Below are positions 1-5,313 of a stretch of DNA of 13,698 bases, one piece after another. The notes under the pieces are model-generated. The model was not told the DNA's origin. It saw only the letters and a program-made list of their open reading frames with translations, and made no database searches. Source of the stretch: Treponema sp. (GTDB taxonomy: Bacteria > Spirochaetota > Spirochaetia > Treponematales > Breznakiellaceae). Both the position numbers and the translations under genes were made by a program. Location: the NCBI GenBank assembly GCA_031288815.1, contig JAITQR010000037.1, positions 1-13,698 on the forward strand, read 5' to 3'. The stretch's first letter is position 1, and each line of letters starts with the position of its first letter.

Positions 1-1085
1 AAACCCTCCTTGAAGGCCGAAAGGTGGGTGCCGCCGTCGCTGGTAAACTGACCATTCACAAAAGAAAAGTACACTTCCCCGTAGTTGTTGGTGTGGGTAA
101 AGGCGAACTCGATGGAACCCTGGTTTGAGTGTTCCCCCTTGTAATAGCCTATGGGGTAGAGATTGTCTTCCCCGGTTTCCTCTTCCAGGAGATCGTAAAG
201 CCCCCGGCCGGAGAAGTACTGTTTGCCGTTGAAGGCCAGGGTAAGCCCGGTGTTCAGGTAGGCGTAGTTCTGTATCCGCCGCTCGATAAACTCCAGGTTG
301 AACTGGTAATCCCCGAAGACCTGGTTGTCCGGGATGAATTCCACAAAGGTGCCGTTCTTCTGGTTTTCTTTCAGTTTCCCCTTGCGCTGGTTCTTCAGAA
401 TTCCCCGCTCAAAGACAGCCTCGGCAAATTCCCCGTCCCGTATGGACACTACCCTGAAATGGGAAGAGAGGGCGTTCACCGCCTTGGTTCCCACCCCGTT
501 AAGGCCCACGGAAAACTGGAACACATCATCGTTGTACTTCGCCCCGGTGTTGATAATCGATACGCACTCCACCAGCTTCCCCAGGGGAATGCCCCGGCCG
601 TAGTCCCTGACCTTGACGGAGCCGTCCTTAACCTGCGCCTCAATAAGCTTCCCGTTCCCCATGATGAACTCGTCAATGCTGTTGTCGATAACTTCCTTGA
701 GGAGCACGTAAATTCCGTCGTCCGGGTTGGAACCGTCCCCCAGGCGGCCGATATACATACCGGTTCTCAGACGGATATGTTCAAGCGAAGAAAGGGTCTT
801 TACTTTCGACTCGTCGTAAACCCCCTTGGCGGCGGCGGGCTTGGGAGGCGCCGCGTCCCGCCGGGCCGCCGTCTTTTTAACCGCCCCGGCCTTTGCCGTA
901 TTGGCGTTGGACGCGGCGGTCTTGGCCGCCCCGGTCTTGGCGGTTACGGTTTTACCGGCGGCTTTAGCCGCCCCGGTCTTGGCGGACGCTTTAGCCGCCG
1001 GTTTACCCGCCCCGGATTTCGCCGCCCCGCCGCCGGTTTTTTTGGCCGTCCCGGCGGCCGTTTTTTTTACGATTTTAACTGCCAT
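1..1085 (-). CDS. parE: Type IIA topoisomerase ATPase subunit, ParE-like (partial, 3' end outside window)
   Basis: This is the N-terminal 361 residues of a GyrB/ParE-type subunit, which binds ATP and closes the DNA gate clamp of topoisomerase IV or gyrase. The GHKL ATPase motifs are plain: HIRLRTGMYIG just after residue 95, the N-box EVIDN with catalytic Glu131 and Mg-binding Asn135, DYGRGIP, then GLNGVGTK at 194-201, and DGGTHLSAF near the window edge. The NPDDGIYVLLKEVIDNSIDEF stretch is closer to ParE of Bacteroidetes type than to GyrB, so I call it ParE-like; gyrase B remains possible. The ATG at 1085 has AGGA 5 nt upstream and lies 26 nt after the coiled-coil gene, so the two are probably cotranscribed. 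Oddity: residues 1-87, before the ATPase domain, are a low-complexity tail with 18 Lys, 2 Arg and one acidic residue, mostly Ala otherwise. Confidence 0.92.
   Translation of the reverse strand, partial: MAVKIVKKTAAGTAKKTGGGAAKSGAGKPAAKASAKTGAAKAAGKTVTAKTGAAKTAASNANTAKAGAVKKTAARRDAAPPKPAAAKGVYDESKVKTLSSLEHIRLRTGMYIGRLGDGSNPDDGIYVLLKEVIDNSIDEFIMGNGKLIEAQVKDGSVKVRDYGRGIPLGKLVECVSIINTGAKYNDDVFQFSVGLNGVGTKAVNALSSHFRVVSIRDGEFAEAVFERGILKNQRKGKLKENQKNGTFVEFIPDNQVFGDYQFNLEFIERRIQNYAYLNTGLTLAFNGKQYFSGRGLYDLLEEETGEDNLYPIGYYKGEHSNQGSIEFAFTHTNNYGEVYFSFVNGQFTSDGGTHLSAFKEG
925..985. repeat. In-frame 19-bp direct repeat in the ParE Lys/Ala tail
   Basis: An identical 19-mer occurs at 925-943 and 967-985. The copies are 42 bp (14 codons) apart, so they stay in frame and each encodes part of an AKTGAAK unit. 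This looks like local expansion of the tail by slippage or unequal recombination, and suggests tail length may vary between strains. Confidence 0.8.
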
Positions 1086-1111
1086 ACTTATCCTGCTTTC
1101 TTAATTCCGCC

Positions 1112-2227
1112 TTACAAAAGGCGTTCCAATTCGGCGATGTGTTCTTCCGCCCCGGCGATACGCCCCTCAAGATCCGCTATGGCCTCCTGGCAGGCCTTGA
1201 TCCGATCCCGGTGATCCTGAATGGATTTTCGCATTTTTTCGACGGCCGCTTTTTCATCGTCAATCGCCATGGCGGTCTTGAGTTTTTCTATCTCCCGGTC
1301 GTATTCCCCAATAGTCTTCCTTACCAGTTCCGATTTCTCCAGAACCGGCTTGTCGTCATCGTTGAGGGCGTGGGCAAAATCGGCGGCCCTGGCGGGGTCC
1401 GCCGCCTCTTCCCCGAAACGCCGGTACACGATCTTAAGTTCATCTTTTATGTGGGCGATATGCCTTTCCAGTCCCTGGATCCGTCTTACGGCGCCCCCCT
1501 CCGCGGCGAAAGCGCCGCTCAGTTTCCTCCGTTCGGATCGAAGCCGGGCAAGCTCCTCTTTAAGCGTTTCGGCCTTTTTTTCCAGGTTCCCCGCCTCTTC
1601 CGCGAGACCGGCGATTTCATGGCCGGAAAAAAGCCCGGCGTTTTCCTTCCGGAGCAGGCGCGCCCCAAGGCTTTCATAGGCTTTCTCCAAATTCGCCTGA
1701 TCCCGCCCTAGAAAAACCCGCAAGCCCAGGACCTGGGCGTTCTTGCCGATCCAGGAAAACACATTGGAACCGTCCTGGTCGTCCATCCGGTCAAGTTTAA
1801 GTTCGGTAACCCTGATTTTATCCGCCAGGGCGTCGAGCCTGTCCTGGAGGGAATCGGTTATTCCGGCGAAAGCGGGATCCCCGTGCATCCGCCTGCCAAG
1901 CTCCACCCTGGTTTCCGCGGCTTCCCGGGACAGGGCGGCGTATTCCTCCTCTTTCCCGTGAATATAGGTTTCCAGTTCTTTCAGCCGAAGGGTATCGGAT
2001 TCGGTAATGCGGATAAGCTGTTCCGAGTCGGCAATGTCTTTTTTTAGTTTGAGATACTCCTGGGCCTCCGGGGACGCCCAGGCGGCCTGTTCCGCCGGCG
2101 CTTCCCCCTGCCCATAGATACGGGCGAACAGCGTTTCTCCCAAACCCTCAAAGATCAGGTTTAGGGAACCCAAAGCTTCCTGTTTTTTGGCTTCCAGACC
2201 GGCGATCGCCTTTTTTCTCTCATCCAT
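1112..2227 (-). CDS. Predicted cytoplasmic coiled-coil protein, unknown function
   Basis: A 371-residue protein that I do not recognise. It is very rich in Glu, Lys, Arg, Ala and Leu, with long heptad-like stretches (roughly residues 50-150, 200-260 and 300-371), and I see no signal peptide or membrane segment. A less charged segment around residues 160-190 (with a NVFSWIGKNAQVLGL motif) interrupts the coils. The open frame extends 43 codons further upstream, but that part overlaps the promoter of the divergent EF-G gene. I chose the ATG at 2227 because a TTGTCA/TATAGT promoter ends 7 nt before it and there is no Shine-Dalgarno. The parE-like gene follows after 26 nt, so the pair is likely an operon; this may hint at a chromosome-related role, but that is only inference. 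Confidence 0.8.
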   Translation of the reverse strand: MDERKKAIAGLEAKKQEALGSLNLIFEGLGETLFARIYGQGEAPAEQAAWASPEAQEYLKLKKDIADSEQLIRITESDTLRLKELETYIHGKEEEYAALSREAAETRVELGRRMHGDPAFAGITDSLQDRLDALADKIRVTELKLDRMDDQDGSNVFSWIGKNAQVLGLRVFLGRDQANLEKAYESLGARLLRKENAGLFSGHEIAGLAEEAGNLEKKAETLKEELARLRSERRKLSGAFAAEGGAVRRIQGLERHIAHIKDELKIVYRRFGEEAADPARAADFAHALNDDDKPVLEKSELVRKTIGEYDREIEKLKTAMAIDDEKAAVEKMRKSIQDHRDRIKACQEAIADLEGRIAGAEEHIAELERLL

Positions 2228-2234
2228 GACATTA

Positions 2235-2264
2235 ACTATACGATAAAGACATTTTTCTTGACAA
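2235..2264 (-). promoter_or_regulatory. Promoter of the coiled-coil gene (leaderless type)
   Basis: On the minus strand TTGTCA (2259-2264) is followed after 18 nt by TATAGT (2235-2240), and only 7 nt separate this -10 box from the ATG at 2227. Transcription would start at, or one base before, the start codon. No Shine-Dalgarno is present. Confidence 0.65.
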
Positions 2265-2303
2265 TCCGCCAAGAGCGTTTCATTATACATGAATACAAAG
2301 GAG
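2258..2303 (+). promoter_or_regulatory. Promoter and Shine-Dalgarno of the EF-G-like gene
   Basis: A perfect TTGACA (2258-2263) is followed after 17 nt by CATTAT (2281-2286). AAAGGAG (2297-2303) lies 5 nt before the ATG at 2309 and fixes that start over the upstream in-frame ATG-like starts. The -35 box overlaps the -35 box of the divergent coiled-coil gene by five bases. Confidence 0.65.
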
Positions 2304-2308
2304 CTTCT

Positions 2309-4399
2309 ATGAGTTACGTTACGGCTAAGATCAAAAATGTTTGTATTGCCGGCCATGGTCAGACCGGCAAGACCACCCTTTTTGAACGTCTGCTCTTTGC
2401 CGGCGGGGCCATCTCCAGACCGGAGACGGTGGAATCAGGCAAGACGGTGGGGGATTCAAGCCCCGAAGAGATCGATCGGAAAATTTCGATTCACGCCGCC
2501 CTGGCCAAGCTGGAACGGGACGGGATCAAGATCAATCTTTTCGATACCCCCGGATCCTCCGACTTTGCGGGGGACGTAATTCTCAGCTTCCGGGCCAGCG
2601 AGTTCGCCATTCTCGCCATAGACGCCCGGGTAGGGGTACAGATTGAAACGATTAAGCTTTGGCGTAACCTGGAGGGCCGCGAAAAACCCCGGGGCTTCTT
2701 CGTAACCAAGCTTGACGATGAACGGGCCGATTTTCAAAAGATCCTGGATGATATAAAAGACAAGTTCAAGGTAGATCCAACGCCTTTCACCCTGCCCATG
2801 GGGAAGGGATCGGATTACAGGGGTATTATCGACGTACTCAACGAAAAAGCCTGGTTCATCCAGGGGGACGGATCGGCTCTGGAGAAGGAGGGGGAGATAC
2901 CCGCCGAATACAAAGACGCCGTAGCGGCCGCCAGGGAAAAGCTTATCGAAGCCGCCGCGGACGGGGACGACACCCTGATGGAGCATTACATCGACAAGGG
3001 CTCCCTGGACGCGGAGGAAATGCACGCGGGTCTTGTGGAAGCCCTGGCGGATCACAAATATGTCCCTGTCTTCGGTGGTTCGGCGCTAAAGAATTCGGGC
3101 CTCCTGGCCTTCCTCAGCTTCGCCGCCGATATCGCCCCTCTGCCGAATACGGCCAAAGATATCGCTCTGGGCGCGGAAGGGAAGCAGCGAGAGGTTCCCA
3201 TTGACAGCGAGAAGCCCCTCTCCGCCTTGGTGATTAAAACGGTCTACGACCAGTTCTCCGGGAAGCTCTCCTGGATCAAGGTAGTTACCGGGAAACTCTC
3301 CGCCGAAGCCGAGACATTTAACGTCTCGGAAAACAAAAAGGAACGGATCGGCAAACTCTACACCTGCGTGGGGAAGAAGCTGGAAGAGGTAAAGGAACTC
3401 TACGCCGGAGACGTGGGGATCGCCGCCAAATCCACGACCTTTAAAACCAACGACACGGTTACCGAGGGTGACGGGAGCCTCAACTTCCTCCATTTGCGGC
3501 TTCCCGAACCGGTCCATTCGGTGGCGGTAAACGCCCTTCAAAAAAAGGACGAGGACAAGCTGGGGGAATTCCTGATGAGGGCGGCGGAAGAAGACCGGAC
3601 TTTCCGTTACGAATTCAACGCCGAAACCAGGGAAGCGGTAATCTCCGGAATGGGGGAACTCCAGATCAATATACTCCTGGACAAGATCCGGCAGAACCAG
3701 AAGATCGAGGTGGAAACCCACGTGCCCCGGGTAGCTTACCGGGAAACTATCACCAAAAAGGCTTCCGCCGAATACACCCACAAGAAGCAGACCGGTGGCC
3801 ACGGCCAGTACGGCAAGGTGCTGCTGGAGATAAACCCCCTCCCCCGGGGCGAAAGCTACCAATTTGTCAACGCCATCTTCGGCGGCGCTATCCCCAAGAA
3901 CTATATCCCCGGGGTTGAAAAGGGGGTGTTGGAAGGGATGGCCCGGGGAACCATGGCCCAGTACCCGGTAGTGGACGTGGAGGTAAAGGTGGTGGACGGC
4001 AAGTACCACCCGGTGGACTCATCGGAACTCTCCTTCAAGCTCGCCGCCCGGAACGCCTTCCGGGACGCCATGCGCCAGGCCAATCCTACCCTGCTGGAGC
4101 CGGTCATGAACCTGACGGTCTTCGTGGAAGACAGATACCTGGGGGATGTAATGAGCGATCTTTCCGGCAAGCGGGGAAAGATCCTGGGCCAGGACGAGGT
4201 GGGCGGCGGCATCGCGGAGATCCGGGCGGAAGTTCCCCAGGCGGAACTGCTCCGCTACTCCATCGACCTGCGTTCCATTACCAGCGGCACCGGCTCGTTT
4301 GGTGTGGCCTTTGACCACTACGCCCCCATCTCCGGCCGCATCGCCGAGGACGTGATCAAAGCCGCGGAAGCCTTCAGGGTGGAAGAAAAGGACGAGTAA
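2309..4399 (+). CDS. EF-G-like translational GTPase, FusA2/EF-G-2 type
   Basis: A 696-residue protein with the full five-domain EF-G layout: GTPase domain with P-loop GHGQTGKT (15-22), G3 DTPGSSDF (79-86) and G4 TKLD (133-136), domains II-III, domain IV from about 473 (PRVAYRETI; tip loop YHPVDSSELSF near 567) and domain V from about 597. Canonical EF-G translocates tRNA-mRNA on the ribosome. This protein has paralogue features: GHGQTGKT in place of GHVDAGKT, TKLD in place of NKxD, and Ser83 where canonical EF-G has the catalytic His of DTPGH. These resemble the EF-G-2 group, whose cellular role is less clear than that of FusA; I expect a canonical fusA elsewhere in the genome. It is expressed alone, divergent from the coiled-coil gene, with a strong ribosome-binding site. 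Confidence 0.92.
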   Translation: MSYVTAKIKNVCIAGHGQTGKTTLFERLLFAGGAISRPETVESGKTVGDSSPEEIDRKISIHAALAKLERDGIKINLFDTPGSSDFAGDVILSFRASEFAILAIDARVGVQIETIKLWRNLEGREKPRGFFVTKLDDERADFQKILDDIKDKFKVDPTPFTLPMGKGSDYRGIIDVLNEKAWFIQGDGSALEKEGEIPAEYKDAVAAAREKLIEAAADGDDTLMEHYIDKGSLDAEEMHAGLVEALADHKYVPVFGGSALKNSGLLAFLSFAADIAPLPNTAKDIALGAEGKQREVPIDSEKPLSALVIKTVYDQFSGKLSWIKVVTGKLSAEAETFNVSENKKERIGKLYTCVGKKLEEVKELYAGDVGIAAKSTTFKTNDTVTEGDGSLNFLHLRLPEPVHSVAVNALQKKDEDKLGEFLMRAAEEDRTFRYEFNAETREAVISGMGELQINILLDKIRQNQKIEVETHVPRVAYRETITKKASAEYTHKKQTGGHGQYGKVLLEINPLPRGESYQFVNAIFGGAIPKNYIPGVEKGVLEGMARGTMAQYPVVDVEVKVVDGKYHPVDSSELSFKLAARNAFRDAMRQANPTLLEPVMNLTVFVEDRYLGDVMSDLSGKRGKILGQDEVGGGIAEIRAEVPQAELLRYSIDLRSITSGTGSFGVAFDHYAPISGRIAEDVIKAAEAFRVEEKDE

Positions 4400-4577
4400 G
4401 CGCGATAGACCGCGAACTGTCCGCTATAACCGGCGGATACGGATAAAACCGGGCGGGAGGGGTTGTAAGAGAAGTCGCTCCGCATGAGGCCGCGCCTTTG
4501 GCGGGAGAATGGGGAAGGAACCGCATAAGAACTTTCCCATAGCCCCGAACAACCAAATTTAGCCCGAACCGCGCATG
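4400..4577. other. Non-coding spacer after the EF-G-like gene
   Basis: I find no credible gene here. Two inverted repeats are visible: TCCGC/GCGGA (4420-4424/4433-4437) with an 8-nt loop, and a 9-bp stem with one G-U pair (4509-4517/4532-4540). Either could act in termination of the EF-G transcript, but neither has a clear T-run. The rest of the 401-nt gap (4578-4800) holds the repeat, promoter block and ssb leader listed separately. Confidence 0.5.
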
Positions 4578-4645
4578 CCCTGTCTCTCGCGCGCCGGCCA
4601 AATGGCCTGGGCGCGCAATATTCCCCTTTGCCGAACCAGCCTTCG
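4578..4645 (+). repeat. REP-like hairpin element, copy 1
   Basis: GC-rich imperfect palindrome: GCGCGCCGGCC (4589-4599), loop AAAT, then GGCC and GGCGCGC (4604-4616) with a 2-nt bulge. About 72% of 68 positions match 8120-8188, with one indel; the match is best over the hairpin and CCCTGT lead-in. It abuts the 56-bp promoter block at 4646. Confidence 0.5.
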
Positions 4646-4701
4646 AAAATTTAATTTTTTCCCTTTTCATTAAACCGTCCCGCATCCTGACGCCCTATAT
4701 A
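4646..4701 (+). promoter_or_regulatory. 56-bp promoter-like block upstream of ssb (copy 1)
   Basis: This block matches 9346-9401 (minus strand) at 47 of 56 positions with no gap. It starts with an A/T-rich tract resembling an UP element, has a conserved ATTAAACCG core and ends in CGCCCTATATA. TATATA (4696-4701) could be the -10 box, but no TTGACA-like box lies 16-18 nt upstream. It lies 99 nt before the ssb ATG, in the same orientation relative to its gene as the other copy. Confidence 0.6.
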
Positions 4702-4706
4702 AGTAC

Positions 4707-4795
4707 CACGGAATTCCGTGCGCGGCGGCCATGGGCCGCCGGATTTTTGGGACACGGCCTCCGGCGTTGCCCGGAAAGCCGTGTCCCCGGGGAGG
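4707..4795 (+). promoter_or_regulatory. Structured 5' leader of ssb
   Basis: Three consecutive inverted repeats precede the start codon. First is a perfect 14-bp palindrome (4707-4720). Second is an 8-bp all-GC stem with a 3-nt loop (4723-4730/4734-4741) followed closely by five T's, which resembles an intrinsic terminator. Third is a 10-bp perfect stem (4749-4758/4778-4787) with a 5-bp inner helix (4760-4764/4771-4775). The Shine-Dalgarno GGGGAGG (4789-4795) directly follows the third stem, and CCCC at 4785-4788 could mask it. CGCCGG (4737-4742) could instead pair with CCGGCG (4761-4766), giving a mutually exclusive fold. Confidence 0.6.
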
Positions 4796-4800
4796 CATAT

Positions 4801-5265
4801 ATGAACAACCTCAACTCCATCCTTATCGAAGGTAACCTGGTACGGGATCCCCTTCTCCGTTCCACCACAAAGGGAACACAGGTCTGTACCTTTACGCTGG
4901 CCTCCAACCGTTTCTTCAGGCAAGACACGGGATTGGAAAAGGAAGTAGGGTTCTTTGACGTGGAAACATGGGCGAAACTGGCCGATCACTGCTACGGCCA
5001 GGGCCGGAAAGGCCGGGGTGTGCGGGTAGTAGGCCGGCTTAAGCAGGATCGGTGGAACGGGACGGATGGAAAGCCTCATTCCCGGGTAACCATCGTGGCC
5101 GAGCATGTGGAATTCCGCCCCGAGTTTAAGCGGGAAACAAACGATCCGGCGTCGTATGTGGATACGTCGGCCAAGGCTCTTGCCGCCGCGGCCGTGGAGG
5201 GGTTCCCCCCGGAAATGGCCGAAATGTCCTTTATGGCCGCGGTACCCGAGGAAGCGGGATTTTAG
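4801..5265 (+). CDS. ssb: Single-stranded DNA-binding protein
   Basis: A 154-residue SSB, which coats single-stranded DNA during replication, recombination and repair. The OB fold covers residues 1-108: MNNLNSILIEGNLVRDP at the start, SNRFFRQDTG (35-44), FFDVETWAKLAD (51-62), KGRGVRVVGRLKQDRW (70-85) and VTIVAEHVEFRP at its end. This closely resembles what I remember of Treponema SSB. The C-terminal tail is short (about 45 residues), Ala-rich, and ends PEEAGF rather than the usual DDDIPF-like tip that binds partner proteins; the terminal Phe and two acidic residues remain. The ATG at 4801 is fixed by GGGGAGG 5 nt upstream. The gene stands alone behind a long structured leader and ends facing the U32 gene. 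Confidence 0.96.
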   Translation: MNNLNSILIEGNLVRDPLLRSTTKGTQVCTFTLASNRFFRQDTGLEKEVGFFDVETWAKLADHCYGQGRKGRGVRVVGRLKQDRWNGTDGKPHSRVTIVAEHVEFRPEFKRETNDPASYVDTSAKALAAAAVEGFPPEMAEMSFMAAVPEEAGF

Positions 5266-5274
5266 CGGTTTGCT

Positions 5275-5310
5275 CCGGGGACCTGCGAGGCTTTGCCTCA
5301 TAGGCCCCGG
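5275..5310. terminator. Bidirectional hairpin between ssb and the U32 gene
   Basis: CCGGGG (5275-5280) pairs with CCCCGG (5305-5310), CCT with AGG, and GAGGC (5287-5291) with GCCTC (5295-5299) around a TTT loop. The hairpin fills the 48-nt gap between two convergent stop codons. There is no long T-run on either side. Confidence 0.65.
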
Positions 5311-5313
5311 TTC

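Noticed and set aside
826..1104. A hydrophobic Ala/Val/Leu-rich plus-strand frame that looks like a membrane protein
   Set aside because: It is the complement of the Lys/Ala tail of ParE; Ala and Lys codons read backwards give hydrophobic residues.
129..1214. A 361-codon plus-strand open frame across the parE region
   Set aside because: It lies opposite the parE-like gene, whose ATPase motifs are unmistakable; long antisense frames arise from GC-rich third positions.
2228..2356. N-terminal extension of the coiled-coil gene
   Set aside because: The extra 43 codons overlap the EF-G promoter and ribosome-binding site and do not continue the charged composition.
3086..4009. A 307-codon minus-strand frame inside the EF-G-like gene
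   Set aside because: Shadow of a clearly conserved gene, with no family resemblance and no ribosome-binding site.
4400..4577. Possible SRP RNA, RNase P RNA or riboswitch after the EF-G-like gene
   Set aside because: None of the conserved core motifs of these RNAs was found; only unspecific hairpins are present.
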